Source: Alteromonas sp. M12 (GTDB taxonomy: Bacteria > Pseudomonadota > Gammaproteobacteria > Enterobacterales > Alteromonadaceae). Taken from it: a stretch of DNA of 64,000 nt. The DNA is taken from assembly GCF_037478005.1 (NCBI RefSeq), contig NZ_CP144164.1:2852001-2916000 (forward strand), given 5' to 3'. Each line of letters begins with the position of its first letter. The stretch's first letter is position 1. The notes beneath the pieces are model-generated. The model was not told where the DNA came from. It saw only the letters and a list, made by a program, of their open reading frames with translations, and did no database searches. This document shows, one piece after another, positions 1 to 9,390 of the stretch. The position numbers and the translations under genes are program-made.

Positions 1-1440
1 GCATCGGTTACTGGCCTACCAGGTGTTGGCTTTGAGGAATTAGTACTTTTTCCAAATAATATCTTCGGCATTGCGTTTAATCTAGATGAAAATGAGGTTG
101 GCGTCGTATTGTTAGGTGACTATTGTCAATTAAGCGTAGGCGACCAAGTACAGCGAACTGGCCGGGTAATGGACATTGTAGTGGGCGAACACCTATTGGG
201 GCGTGTCATTAATCCTCTAGGTCATGCCGTAGATGGCAAAGGTCAACTTGCACAAACGCCACGCTTACCTATTGAGCGTCCAGCACCTGAGATCATGTCA
301 CGCTTACCAGTTACAGAACCATTACAAACCGGAATTAAGGTGCTCGATGCCCTACTCCCCGTAGGACGCGGGCAAAGGGAATTAATTATGGGCGATCGGC
401 AAACCGGAAAAACCTCCATCGCCATTGATACCATATTAAATCAGCAAGACAAAAATGTAATATGTATCTACTGTGCAATCGCCCAAAAGTCATCTTCGAT
501 TGCAAAAACTATCGCCACATTAAAACAGCATAATGCCCTCGATTATACGGTTGTAATGGTCACTGAGGGTAATGATCCACCAGGCTTAGATTATATCGCG
601 CCCTATGCTGCAACCAGTATTGGCGAGTACTTCATGCATGCGGGTAAAGACGTATTAATTGTTTATGATGATTTAACTCGACATGCTCGTTCCTATCGGG
701 AGTTGTCTTTATTGCTACGCAGACCACCAGGAAGAGAGGCATTTCCAGGCGACATTTTTTATCTGCACTCAAGATTACTTGAACGCTCTACCCATTTAAA
801 TCAAGAAAATGGAGGCGGCTCTCTTACCGCTTTACCCATAATCGAAACCGAAGAACAAAATATGTCGGCTTATATCCCCACAAACCTAATTTCAATCACC
901 GACGGACAAATTTACTTATCTCCTAAATTATTTGATTTAGGGGTTTTACCGGCAGTAGATGTAGGAAAATCAGTTTCCAGAGTAGGCGGAAAAGCCCAAC
1001 GCGCTGGATTCAAAGCCGTTTCAGGTACGTTAAAATTAGAGTATGCACAATTTGAAGAGTTGGAATCATTTGCCCGTTTTGGTGCACGCCTAGACGAAAA
1101 TAGTTTGGCGACTATTGAGCACGGAAAACGCATTCGTGCCTGTCTTAAACAACCTGAATCGTCACCGCTAGCAGTGTCGGCACAAATTGTTGTGCTCTTA
1201 GCCCTGACAAATCATTTCTTTGACACCATTTCGTTAGAACATATCCAAGAGGCACAAGATGCGGTAGTGAAAGGAATAAATACCCTCAGTCAGGATATTC
1301 TGAACAACTTAGAATTAAGCAACGACCTTAATAAAGATGAACAAAACCTCATCTTTGCAATGTTTAAAGAGGTGCTTGAACCTTTCCATACAAATACTGA
1401 CGCTGCTATTGACCAAAGCACTGTCACTGGCGAAGCTTAA
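1..1440 (+). CDS. Alternate (N-type) F1Fo-ATPase subunit alpha, 5'-truncated by the window edge
   Basis: This is the nucleotide-binding, non-catalytic alpha subunit of an F1-ATPase. The frame is open to base 1 (reading [13 protein letters not shown]...), so the TTG at 109 is not the true start and the N-terminus lies outside. The Walker A motif GDRQTGKT is at 391-414, and the conserved alpha segments [15 protein letters not shown] and [12 protein letters not shown] follow. It stops 1 bp before the gamma gene. In the described N-ATPase operons alpha and gamma are the last two genes and there is no separate delta gene, which matches this arrangement. A housekeeping atp operon would continue with beta and epsilon after gamma, and here it does not. 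N-ATPases are known as probable Na+ (or H+) pumps that accompany a housekeeping ATP synthase. Whether this one pumps Na+ depends on the c-subunit, which is outside the window. Confidence 0.9.
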   Translation, partial: ASVTGLPGVGFEELVLFPNNIFGIAFNLDENEVGVVLLGDYCQLSVGDQVQRTGRVMDIVVGEHLLGRVINPLGHAVDGKGQLAQTPRLPIERPAPEIMSRLPVTEPLQTGIKVLDALLPVGRGQRELIMGDRQTGKTSIAIDTILNQQDKNVICIYCAIAQKSSSIAKTIATLKQHNALDYTVVMVTEGNDPPGLDYIAPYAATSIGEYFMHAGKDVLIVYDDLTRHARSYRELSLLLRRPPGREAFPGDIFYLHSRLLERSTHLNQENGGGSLTALPIIETEEQNMSAYIPTNLISITDGQIYLSPKLFDLGVLPAVDVGKSVSRVGGKAQRAGFKAVSGTLKLEYAQFEELESFARFGARLDENSLATIEHGKRIRACLKQPESSPLAVSAQIVVLLALTNHFFDTISLEHIQEAQDAVVKGINTLSQDILNNLELSNDLNKDEQNLIFAMFKEVLEPFHTNTDAAIDQSTVTGEA

Positions 1441-1441
1441 T

Positions 1442-2344
1442 ATGAGTGAATCGAATAGCGATTTACAACGTAAAATTGTAAGTGCAACTGATTTAAAATC
1501 AGTTGTTAGAACAATGAAAGCTATGGCTGCCGCCAATATCAACCAATATGAAAACGCCGTGCTTTCACTTGATGACTATTATCGAACTGTGCAATTAGGA
1601 CTAGTGGCTTATTTTCTAAATACCGACAAAAGTGACTACCCAACAACAGATAAAGTATCTAAACCATCAGATCATAAAACCCAAATAGGCATAATTGTAA
1701 TTGGCTCAGATCAAGGATTAGTGGGGCAATTTAATGATATTTTAGTAGACTTTTTAAATTCAAAACGGAAAGACTTTGGCGCAGCGCAAGTTATTTGGAC
1801 CGCCGGTGAACGAATTCAATCTTTGCTAGAAGGCGTAAATGCACCACTTGGAAAACAGTTTTCACTGCCTAATTCAATAGAAAGCATTACTTCTTTTGTA
1901 TCTGAAATTTTGTTGGAAATTGAACACCAACAAAAAACCAATCAGCTCAAAGAGGTCTATCTGTTTTTCAATCGTACCCTAGATAAACCTAACTATGCCC
2001 CCTGTTTTCAGCGAATATTACCCATTGACCAAAAGTGGAAACACGAATTTGTTTCTCTACCTTGGCCTAATCAATGTCTGCCACAATTGTTAGTCAATAA
2101 TACGCTCACCATTAGCACGCTGATAAAAGAATACATTTTCACATCACTTTTCAAAGGTTGCATTGAGTCACTCGCGAGCGAAAATGCCAGTCGGTTAATC
2201 GCCATGCAGCGGGCTGAAAAAAATATCGAGGAGTTACAAGAGCAGATGCAAAAGACATTTAACAAACTCAGACAAAGTGCAATTGATGAAGAGCTTTCTG
2301 ACTTAGTCAATGGTTTTGAAGCCCTCAGCCCTTCGGCTGAATAA
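1442..2344 (+). CDS. Alternate (N-type) F1Fo-ATPase subunit gamma
   Basis: This 300-residue protein is the central-shaft subunit. The N-terminal helix reads MSESNSDLQRKIVSATDLKS and continues VVRTMKAMAAANI, which is the usual gamma 'I.S...L..I.rAMKmVAaaKi' pattern in diverged form. The C-terminus (ASENASRLIAMQRAEKNIEELQ) is the matching C-terminal shaft helix. An upstream in-frame ATG at 1337 would overlap alpha by about 100 bp. The ATG at 1442, one base after the alpha stop, fits translational coupling and the family's N-terminus. It is the last gene of the ATPase operon. A stem-loop follows at 2372. Confidence 0.88.
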   Translation: MSESNSDLQRKIVSATDLKSVVRTMKAMAAANINQYENAVLSLDDYYRTVQLGLVAYFLNTDKSDYPTTDKVSKPSDHKTQIGIIVIGSDQGLVGQFNDILVDFLNSKRKDFGAAQVIWTAGERIQSLLEGVNAPLGKQFSLPNSIESITSFVSEILLEIEHQQKTNQLKEVYLFFNRTLDKPNYAPCFQRILPIDQKWKHEFVSLPWPNQCLPQLLVNNTLTISTLIKEYIFTSLFKGCIESLASENASRLIAMQRAEKNIEELQEQMQKTFNKLRQSAIDEELSDLVNGFEALSPSAE

Positions 2345-2371
2345 AAACGAAGCAGAACAGAAAAATTAAAA

Positions 2372-2396
2372 TTTAGTTCTGAAATATTGAACTAAA
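2372..2396 (+). terminator. Possible terminator of the ATPase operon
   Basis: An 8-bp perfect stem, tttagttc (2372-2379) and gaactaaa (2389-2396), has a 9-base loop and is followed by ctgtttatt. The stem is AT-rich and the T-run is interrupted, so termination may be partial. Confidence 0.4.
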
Positions 2397-2413
2397 CTGT
2401 TTATTCATCAAGT

Positions 2414-2454
2414 TTGATCGACATCAAGTTTTGCTTGGGTAATCGGTGTATGGT
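2414..2454 (+). promoter_or_regulatory. FNR/Anr-type site and class II promoter of the stress-protein gene
   Basis: TTGATCGACATCAA at 2414-2427 is an exact match to the FNR consensus TTGAT-N4-ATCAA. A plausible -10, TATGGT (2449-2454), puts the start near 2461 and the centre of the site at about -41, the classical class II activation position. The site lies between the ATPase operon and the Usp gene (ATG at 2492). The match is read from the sequence; regulation by FNR is inferred. Confidence 0.65.
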
Positions 2455-2491
2455 CGGAATGTATAAGTTTGATTCATTAATGGAGATTACT

Positions 2492-3403
2492 ATGAAAACC
2501 CCGCAAAAAATTCTAGTTGTGATCAGTGGTAAGCGCAAGCAGCATGATGCATTGCTTCGAGCCTTGAAATTTGCAGAGCTCAATGAAGTGCACATTCATC
2601 TTCTCAATGTCATTTATGAACCTATTTTAGAATTGACCGATATTCTATCTAGTGACCACCGTAAAGAAATGAAAAAAGAATATCTTGCAGATCGCTATCT
2701 CTATATGAATAGCATTGCTGAAGATCTCGAGAAAAAGAACATAAAGTGCACCACCCATGTTGAATGGTGTCGCGAAGTTTATGAAGGGATAGAAGACGCC
2801 GTAGACAAAATTCAACCTGATCTGGTTATAAAACGTATTTCTGCAGATGCCATGAGCATTAATCCCTTTGCGTTACCATTAGATCGGCATTTGCTGCGAT
2901 ATTGCAAAGCGCCGCTATTGCTTGTGAAACACCAGACTTGGACAAACTCGCCGATTTTGGCAGCGGTAGATGTGTTGGCCAAAGACGATAATCATGTAGC
3001 ATTAAATAAAGACATACTAGAAGCCGCTAGACTTTTTGCCAAATTAGGCGGCAGTGAAATACATACTGTTAGCGCCTATTTAGTGCATAACATGAGTGCG
3101 TCGATTGACTTTCCTACTATCAATTTTGAAAAGCTCAGCGCCAATAGTGCCCAATTTCATAGTGAAAAACTCGATGGGATGGAAAAAGAACATGAAATAA
3201 GTATGGCAAAAAAACATGTTGTTGCAGGCTTGCCAGAAAAAGTGATTCCAAATGTGGTCAAGCAAATTGATGCGCAGCTAGTGATTTTAGGCACAGTCGC
3301 ACGTAAAGGCATTTCCGCTGCATTTCTGGGGAATACTGCTGAATCCATTTTGGCAGAACTCAATTGTGAGGTATTGGCTCTGAACTTAGATGAGAGTGAG
3401 TGA
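2492..3403 (+). CDS. Tandem-domain universal stress protein (UspE-like)
   Basis: The protein has 303 residues with two Usp (alpha/beta, ATP-binding type) domains. The first begins KTPQKILVVISGKRK, the second near WTNSPILAAVDV. The second domain ends with GTVARKGISAAFLGNTAE, matching the G-x2-G-x9-G-(S/T) nucleotide-binding motif; the first domain lacks a clear copy, as in UspE. An in-frame ATG at 2414 falls inside the FNR-type site, so the ATG at 2492 behind TGGAGA is preferred. Two-domain Usp proteins are soluble factors linked to growth arrest, oxygen limitation and motility. The FNR-type site upstream supports induction when oxygen is low. Confidence 0.85.
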   Translation: MKTPQKILVVISGKRKQHDALLRALKFAELNEVHIHLLNVIYEPILELTDILSSDHRKEMKKEYLADRYLYMNSIAEDLEKKNIKCTTHVEWCREVYEGIEDAVDKIQPDLVIKRISADAMSINPFALPLDRHLLRYCKAPLLLVKHQTWTNSPILAAVDVLAKDDNHVALNKDILEAARLFAKLGGSEIHTVSAYLVHNMSASIDFPTINFEKLSANSAQFHSEKLDGMEKEHEISMAKKHVVAGLPEKVIPNVVKQIDAQLVILGTVARKGISAAFLGNTAESILAELNCEVLALNLDESE

Positions 3404-3446
3404 AGCTGAGCTCTAAAACAAAGAAACCCTAAATTCGCCAGTAAAA

Positions 3447-3508
3447 AGGGCGTTTACTCTCACGCCCTGCCCTTTCAATATAAAAAAGGATACCAAAAGG
3501 TATCCTTT
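3447..3508. terminator. Bidirectional terminator between usp and the phosphatase gene
   Basis: Two stem-loops separate convergent genes. AGGGCG/CGCCCT is at 3447-3468. AAAGGATACC (3485-3494) pairs perfectly with GGTATCCTTT (3499-3508) across an AAAA loop. The second has A-rich and T-rich flanks that would serve both directions. Confidence 0.75.
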
Positions 3509-3516
3509 CCACTAGA

Positions 3517-4893
3517 TTATTTGTGTTCAAGTAATGAAAAAACCGTATTCGCAATATCAGTATTGTTGTTTAGCCCTACAAACGATTCACTGTGGCTACC
3601 AAACGCGAATACTGGAACATCTACGGCTGTATGAGCGCCTGTCGTCCAACCGGTGAGAGTTCTTGCATCAATAATGTGTTTAATATTGACGTAAAGCGCT
3701 TTTTTAACCGCATCAGCGGATACATCTGCGTAGGGATTACCCTCGCTGGATAACGGCTGATTATCTTCACCGATGTTTTTGCTGCTTTTTAACAAGGCAA
3801 GTTCAGATTCTGTCAAAGTAAAATTGAGCAAATCAGAAGTTGACTGTTGAGTAATATCAGTTTGTAACAACTGCTCAGCAATGTAACTTGGAGAATGCTT
3901 CATTGTACGTAAAACTTCAGGTTTCCATTCATACTTTCCATTAGCACCTAATGTCATACCACCAGTACTGTGATCAGCAGTTACCACCACCAAGGTATCA
4001 GGATGCTGAGCTACATACTCTTCAAGCATTTCTAATGTATTGGCGAGATCTTGCATTTCACCCATGGCAGCGGCTATATCATTGCTGTGCCCACCCCAAT
4101 CAACTTGACTCGCTTCTATCAACATAAAAAATCCGTTATCATTTTCTAGCTGCTCCAAGGCTGTCGATGTCATGGTTTTCAAACGATTAGCATCAGTGTC
4201 ATCTAAGGCCCAGGGTAAGCCAACATCAGCAAACAAGCCCAAAAGCGGTTTATCTTTTGCAACTTTGTTTAGGGCTGCATAGTCATCAACATATTGATAA
4301 CCCAGTTCCGTAAACTCGCTGACTAAGTCTCTATCATCACGCAAAAAGAATTTCCAGCCACCACCGAGTACAACATCATACATTTGGTAATTATCTACGT
4401 AACTATCAGCTATTTCATCGTAATTACCACGAGCTTCATTATGGGACATAAAGCTGGCAGGAGTGGCATGATTAATTTGGCTGGTGACGACGACTCCAGT
4501 TTTCTTTCCCAAACGTTTGGATACTTCTAAAACCGTGGTTACCGGTTGCTTGTTCACATCCATAGCAATGGCACCGTTGTAGGTTTTCACCCCAGCTGAC
4601 AACGCTGTTGCACCGGCTGCAGAGTCTGTCACGTATCCGGAAATAGGAGCCGGATACGTACTACTCATTCCCACCAAAGTGCGGTCAAAAACTGTTTGCT
4701 CAATTTCTGCTGTATTGGGGTCATCGTGAAAATATCGATACGCACTAATATATGCGGGGCCCATGCCATCACCCACAACCATAATGATATTTTTTGGTTT
4801 TTCAGGTACCACAATGGTTTGATTTGTCTGTTGTTGATCATTGCAGCCAAAAAGCATTAGCGACAATGAGAGCAATCCTATTTTACATTTCAT
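3517..4893 (-). CDS. Alkaline phosphatase (PhoA superfamily), predicted lipoprotein
   Basis: The protein has 458 residues. It starts with a lipoprotein signal peptide with lipobox LFGC (Cys17), so it is exported and lipid-anchored. The alkaline phosphatase core is clear: metal-binding GDGMG (Asp42), nucleophile Ser91 in TDSAAGATA, VVTADHSTGG and the C-terminal TTGAHTAVDV metal site. The family hydrolyses phosphomonoesters with Zn2+/Mg2+. It lies 39 bp downstream of nagP on the same strand with no obvious terminator between, so it is probably the last gene of the GlcNAc operon. That position suggests phosphate removal from imported or secreted sugar phosphates, not only phosphate scavenging. 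I saw no Pho box. Confidence 0.9.
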   Translation of the reverse strand: MKCKIGLLSLSLMLFGCNDQQQTNQTIVVPEKPKNIIMVVGDGMGPAYISAYRYFHDDPNTAEIEQTVFDRTLVGMSSTYPAPISGYVTDSAAGATALSAGVKTYNGAIAMDVNKQPVTTVLEVSKRLGKKTGVVVTSQINHATPASFMSHNEARGNYDEIADSYVDNYQMYDVVLGGGWKFFLRDDRDLVSEFTELGYQYVDDYAALNKVAKDKPLLGLFADVGLPWALDDTDANRLKTMTSTALEQLENDNGFFMLIEASQVDWGGHSNDIAAAMGEMQDLANTLEMLEEYVAQHPDTLVVVTADHSTGGMTLGANGKYEWKPEVLRTMKHSPSYIAEQLLQTDITQQSTSDLLNFTLTESELALLKSSKNIGEDNQPLSSEGNPYADVSADAVKKALYVNIKHIIDARTLTGWTTGAHTAVDVPVFAFGSHSESFVGLNNNTDIANTVFSLLEHK

Positions 4894-4932
4894 ACTGAGC
4901 CTATTTTTTAATGATAGTTAAGGTTTAACGTG

Positions 4933-6246
4933 CTACTTCCATGAGCGGATAGCGTGTCCACGAATCGCGTAAAAGAAAATATATAAATAACATGGCAAAC
5001 CTATCCAGTAAGCAGACTGTAGATCGCCTATTTCGTGGGAGATTTTGCCAAATAACAAAGGTAAAATTGCACCACCAGAGATACCCATAATCAGTAGAGC
5101 TGAGCCTTGCGCCGAGTAGTTCCCGAGTCCTTTTAATGCTAGAGGCCATACAGATGGCCACACTAACGCGTGAGCCAGCCCCATTAACGCCACAAACGTA
5201 ATAGTGTTAGGAATTACCGGAATACCTGTCCATCCCCACAATACATCTGCAATACTGGTGGATTGTGTAGAAGACAAGACGATACCCAAAATACACAAAC
5301 AGCCAGCAATCCCTGAGCCGAGTAAAGCGCGCTCTTGGGAGATAAAGCGCGGAATACAGCTAACACCGATTAAATAACCGAATACCATAAAGACCATAGT
5401 GAATGAGGTTAAAGCAGCAAAGTTGCTTACACCCAATGAGGAACCATAGAGGCCAATCGTATCTGCGGCAATCACCTCTACACCTACGTAGAAAAATAAC
5501 GCAATTGCACCCAACACTGTGTGTGGGAAATGAAATATGGATGATTTACTCACGCTTTCTTCTGTTTCAGTATTGCTTGATGAAATTTCAGGCAATGAAG
5601 AAAATTTAACCAGAGCGATTAATATTGTGAGTGCAATTGCCATTAAAACATATGGCACGATTAAGTTATGTGATAATTCCATTAGGCGCTGATCTTTGGC
5701 TACCTCTGACAATCCACTAAGCGCTTGTTCTGAAAAGTCTCCCATGTCAGACAATATCAAAGAGGTAAACAGAATTGGCACCAATACACCCGCACTTTTG
5801 TTTATCAGTCCCATGATGCTAATGCGCATAGCTGCACTTTCAACAGGTCCTAAATAAACTATATAAGGGTTAGATGCGGTTTGTAATATCGTTAACCCCG
5901 CAGCTAACACAAACAAAGCGACTAAGAAAAAAGCATAATTTGCAGTAATAGCGGCTGGTATATGTAACAGTGCGCCAACAGCCATGATCCCAAGCCCTAA
6001 CGCCATGCCGTTTCGATAACCGGTTTTTTTAAGAATAATGGACATCGGCAAGGCCATCACTGTGTACGCAATATAAAATGAAAAGGTCACGAACAAAGCT
6101 TCAAACTCATTTAATTCACATACTAATTGAAGAAATGGAATCAATGAGCCATTGAGCCAAGTGACGAAACCAAAAATAAAAAATAAGATGCCAACAACGA
6201 TCATTGGAACAAGGGTACTGGTTTTATTTGTTGTTATAGTTTGCAT
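4933..6246 (-). CDS. nagP: N-acetylglucosamine MFS permease, FucP family (NagP-like)
   Basis: This is a 437-residue inner-membrane transporter with about 12 hydrophobic segments. FucP-family features include FFIFGFVTWLNGSLIPFLQ near the N-terminus and QTASNPYIVYLG in the middle. The open frame extends to 6297, but those codons overlap nagA. The ATG at 6246 follows nagA's stop by 4 bp with GAGGT 8 bases upstream, so it is the better start (6261 is an alternative). NagP in marine Alteromonadales is the non-PTS GlcNAc importer, and adjacent nagA, nagB-II and nagK support that substrate over fucose or glucose. Confidence 0.85.
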   Translation of the reverse strand: MQTITTNKTSTLVPMIVVGILFFIFGFVTWLNGSLIPFLQLVCELNEFEALFVTFSFYIAYTVMALPMSIILKKTGYRNGMALGLGIMAVGALLHIPAAITANYAFFLVALFVLAAGLTILQTASNPYIVYLGPVESAAMRISIMGLINKSAGVLVPILFTSLILSDMGDFSEQALSGLSEVAKDQRLMELSHNLIVPYVLMAIALTILIALVKFSSLPEISSSNTETEESVSKSSIFHFPHTVLGAIALFFYVGVEVIAADTIGLYGSSLGVSNFAALTSFTMVFMVFGYLIGVSCIPRFISQERALLGSGIAGCLCILGIVLSSTQSTSIADVLWGWTGIPVIPNTITFVALMGLAHALVWPSVWPLALKGLGNYSAQGSALLIMGISGGAILPLLFGKISHEIGDLQSAYWIGLPCYLYIFFYAIRGHAIRSWK

Positions 6247-6250
6247 ATTG

Positions 6251-7420
6251 TTAGACCTCATTAGCCATTGTTTCTTGAAAAAACACCTTATTTCCATTTA
6301 CCCAAGTTGACTGCACAACGAGTTTCTCATCCAATTGAATGAAATTGGCGATTTTACCTGGCGCAAGCTGTACTTTCGGATTGGTTTGCATAGGTGAGCC
6401 TGACAAATAATCTTTAGGATATTGGCTTGCTAAGCGAATGGACTCATCCACAGAGATACCCAAATTAAAATGACAGTATCTTACCGATGATGCCATATCG
6501 ATGGCAGCACCAGCTAACTCTCCGGTAGTAGATATTAATCGTCCATCTCTTACCGTTACTTGCCGGTCGAAAAAATCAAATTCCGTCGCATCTGAACCAA
6601 CTGGAGGCATCGCATCGGTTACCAAAAAGATTCCACCTTTAGGTTTCGTCTTGAGCGCTAATTGAATATTTAAATCATCCACGTGATGTCCATCTACTAT
6701 TAGTCCGCAACGCGTCGTTTCAGATGTTAAAGCAACGCCTGTTACACCAGGCTCTCTAGCAGAAATAGGCGACATGGCATTAAACAAATGGGTAAATCCA
6801 GAGGCACCACATTGTATTGCTTTGCTTGTGGTAATTCCGTCAGCGTTACTATGCCCGATACAAACTTTCACACCTAAGCTGACTAACTCTTTAATTTGCC
6901 CCTCAGGTACCACTTCTGGCGCTAAGGTCACAACTATATTACCTAAATCCTGACGTTTAAACAGAGTCCACTCTTGTTCTGTAATCGGACGAATATGTTG
7001 TTGACTATGGGCACCTTTTTTAATCGTGGAAATATGTGGACCTTCAAAATGAATTCCCAAGATACCTGGCTCATTTTGACGAATCCCTTGCGCAACTGCG
7101 TCAGCCGCCCTATTCATTACGTCGATATCATCAGTAATTACCGTGGGTAATAGTCCTGTTGTACCGTAACGGGCGTGAGCGGCGAAGATGGTCTTTAACG
7201 AGTCTAGGGTTGGCTGAGCATTGAATAATACCCCGCCTCCGCCGTTTACTTGTAAATCTACAAATCCTGGGGCAACTAGCCCGCTCAGCACCGTATCAAC
7301 CTGTGAAATATCCTGATCGATTGCAATGATTTCTTCGCCTTCAATCACAAGCACTTGATCAGTATGATATGCCTGTCCATCAAATAATCTTTGGGCATGT
7401 AATCTCATTTGTTGCGTCAT
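6251..7420 (-). CDS. nagA: N-acetylglucosamine-6-phosphate deacetylase
   Basis: The enzyme removes acetate from GlcNAc-6-P to give GlcN-6-P in the cytoplasm. It has 389 residues, the normal family length. Motifs: VAPGFVDLQVNG, metal ligand Glu in HFEGPH, IGHSNADG, THLFNAMSP, and the catalytic Asp in LVTDAMPPVG. Its start overlaps the nagB-II stop by 4 bp, indicating coupled translation. It is followed after 4 bp by nagP. Confidence 0.95.
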   Translation of the reverse strand: MTQQMRLHAQRLFDGQAYHTDQVLVIEGEEIIAIDQDISQVDTVLSGLVAPGFVDLQVNGGGGVLFNAQPTLDSLKTIFAAHARYGTTGLLPTVITDDIDVMNRAADAVAQGIRQNEPGILGIHFEGPHISTIKKGAHSQQHIRPITEQEWTLFKRQDLGNIVVTLAPEVVPEGQIKELVSLGVKVCIGHSNADGITTSKAIQCGASGFTHLFNAMSPISAREPGVTGVALTSETTRCGLIVDGHHVDDLNIQLALKTKPKGGIFLVTDAMPPVGSDATEFDFFDRQVTVRDGRLISTTGELAGAAIDMASSVRYCHFNLGISVDESIRLASQYPKDYLSGSPMQTNPKVQLAPGKIANFIQLDEKLVVQSTWVNGNKVFFQETMANEV

Positions 7421-8415
7421 AATGTTTTGGTTACTTTATTCAAGCCCAAAGGCACGTCAGGGTTTAGGCCGCGATGGGTTGAAAGCTTAGCAACATCAAT
7501 ATAGAAACGTTGTAAGACTAACAGAGGAGCTATTCGCGGATGCGCAGCTAGTTTACTCTGGTGTAAATGCAGAACCTGGGCCCCTCGTCGTTTAACTTCG
7601 TTTATTTGTTCAATATGAGAAGCTTCACTTTCGTCCAGAACCAGACAGTCTAATATTGCTAGGCCTTGCTCTATCAAAGTAATGGGGCCATGCAAAAATT
7701 CAGCGCTACTGAAAGCCTCAGCATGAATACTGCAGACTTCTTTTAGTTTTAACGCTATTTCTTTAGAAACCGCAAAACCCAATCCCCGTCCCAATACAAC
7801 TAGGTTATTGACGTTATCAACATCTGTGGGCGCTAATTGTGAAGGTGAATCAATGATTGCTTCAAGTAAACTAGGCAATTGATTCAGGGAATCGAGTAAA
7901 CCTTGATTGTTTGTCCACGTTGCGACTAAATGCAGAAGAGCGGAAAGAGTTGAGAGGTAGCTCTTAGTTGCCGCAACAGACTCTTCTTTGCCCGCGTTTA
8001 AAGGCAAAACATCATCTACAATATCTTTCAATGGCGAGCTTTCATCATTCACCAAAGCAATGCAATATGCTCCGCCTTTTTTAGCCATCTTTGCCTGAGC
8101 TAATATATCGGGACTGCGTCCAGACTGCGAAATAACAATCACTAAAGCATTATCCAAGACCAGTTGTTTGTTGTACACACTTGAAACTGAAGGTGCAGCA
8201 GCAAAGGTCGGAATTTGAGCTTCAATTTCAATTAAATATTTAGCAAACACACCAGCATGATCTGACGACCCTCGACCAATAATCATCACCATTTTAGGTT
8301 TGAATTGGTGCAACTTATTGGCAATGTTTGTGACTGTTTTTTGATTTTTCTGAATTTGTTCGCGAATAACTTTAGGGGTTTGTCGCGCTTCTTTTTCCAT
8401 TATTGTTTGTGTCAT
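7417..8415 (-). CDS. nagB: Glucosamine-6-phosphate deaminase, SIS-domain type (NagB-II)
   Basis: The 332-residue protein has two SIS sugar-isomerase domains. The first has IIGRGSSDHAG and VISQSGRSPD; the second has VLGRGLGFAVSKE and AEFLHGPITLIEQG. It resembles the isomerase half of GlmS without the glutaminase domain. In Shewanella- and Alteromonas-type GlcNAc pathways this class (NagB-II) replaces classical NagB and converts GlcN-6-P to fructose-6-P and ammonia. Its position between nagK and nagA supports this over a generic SIS protein. Confidence 0.88.
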   Translation of the reverse strand: MTQTIMEKEARQTPKVIREQIQKNQKTVTNIANKLHQFKPKMVMIIGRGSSDHAGVFAKYLIEIEAQIPTFAAAPSVSSVYNKQLVLDNALVIVISQSGRSPDILAQAKMAKKGGAYCIALVNDESSPLKDIVDDVLPLNAGKEESVAATKSYLSTLSALLHLVATWTNNQGLLDSLNQLPSLLEAIIDSPSQLAPTDVDNVNNLVVLGRGLGFAVSKEIALKLKEVCSIHAEAFSSAEFLHGPITLIEQGLAILDCLVLDESEASHIEQINEVKRRGAQVLHLHQSKLAAHPRIAPLLVLQRFYIDVAKLSTHRGLNPDVPLGLNKVTKTL

Positions 8416-8428
8416 GTAAAACTCTTAT

Positions 8429-9379
8429 TTATGTAGCTATTGAAATTGATTTATCTGATGGGAAGCCATTCATATTTTGTCTAGCAAAATAGACAGCCCC
8501 TACTTCCGGTGGCGACAAGGGAGCAGATAGTGCATTTTGGATTGCTTTGTTTAGCCATGGGAACAATGAGGTTCCTAAACCACCAATAAGGGATATTCTG
8601 GGAGGATGGGTATTCATTAACTTTTCAGCCATGCCGTTAATGTAACCTGCTCCCTCTTGAACAATGGAAATTGCTATTTCATCTTTTGAACTTGCCGCAA
8701 TAAAAACGCAATTAGCCAATTGAGCAAAAAATGATGCTGGTTTACCTGCAACTTTTTCTGTCAGCTCTTCGCTGTTTTTCACATTAAGTTGTTCCAGCAT
8801 AACGTTAACGAGTTTGGTTGGATGGCCTAATCCATCAAGTGACAGTAAAACCTGTTCTGCCGCCCTTAAACCAAACCAAGCCCCACTGCCTTTGTCTCCT
8901 TGGGGAAATCCATGCCCGCCTAATATCGTTGACTTTTGATTCACATAGGAAAACCCACACGATCCCGTGCCTGTCACTATGACAGCGCCATCCCCCCCGT
9001 TATGAGCACCTAAACTGGCAATCAATAAATCCGTGGCTAAAAATATTTGTCTGAACGGATGCTGCCATTTCATAATGGTGTCGTAATGCTTAGGTAGGTT
9101 TACGCCTGCAAGACCTAACCCTACCGGAATTTTAGTCAATTCACTTGGACTGATACCCGCTTGTTTTAATGCCATGAGCGCACTGTTTTTAATAGAGTCT
9201 TTAGCCTGCTCGATACCATAAACAGGGTTTCCAGGCCCTGCAGTACCTTCACCTAAAACCACATTATCTGGTGACATCAAAACGGCTTTGCATTTAGTAC
9301 CACCACCATCAATTCCTAAAATGAGGGATTCACCTGGTGTTGAGTTCTTTTTCAATGTATTTGTTATTCCCGTTACCAC
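8429..9379 (-). CDS. nagK: N-acetylglucosamine kinase, BadF/BadG type
   Basis: The 316-residue ASKHA-fold kinase has the phosphate-1 motif LGIDGGGTKCKAVL near residue 20, the GTGSCGF adenosine-side motif and GDKGSGAWFGLRA. It phosphorylates incoming GlcNAc at C6, as required when uptake uses a permease and not a PTS. The start is GTG at 9379 with an AGGT-like ribosome site. It lies 13 bp before nagB-II and 11 bp after the glycosidase gene, so it is part of the same transcript. Confidence 0.88.
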   Translation of the reverse strand: MVTGITNTLKKNSTPGESLILGIDGGGTKCKAVLMSPDNVVLGEGTAGPGNPVYGIEQAKDSIKNSALMALKQAGISPSELTKIPVGLGLAGVNLPKHYDTIMKWQHPFRQIFLATDLLIASLGAHNGGDGAVIVTGTGSCGFSYVNQKSTILGGHGFPQGDKGSGAWFGLRAAEQVLLSLDGLGHPTKLVNVMLEQLNVKNSEELTEKVAGKPASFFAQLANCVFIAASSKDEIAISIVQEGAGYINGMAEKLMNTHPPRISLIGGLGTSLFPWLNKAIQNALSAPLSPPEVGAVYFARQNMNGFPSDKSISIAT

Positions 9380-9390
9380 TTCTAAACCTT

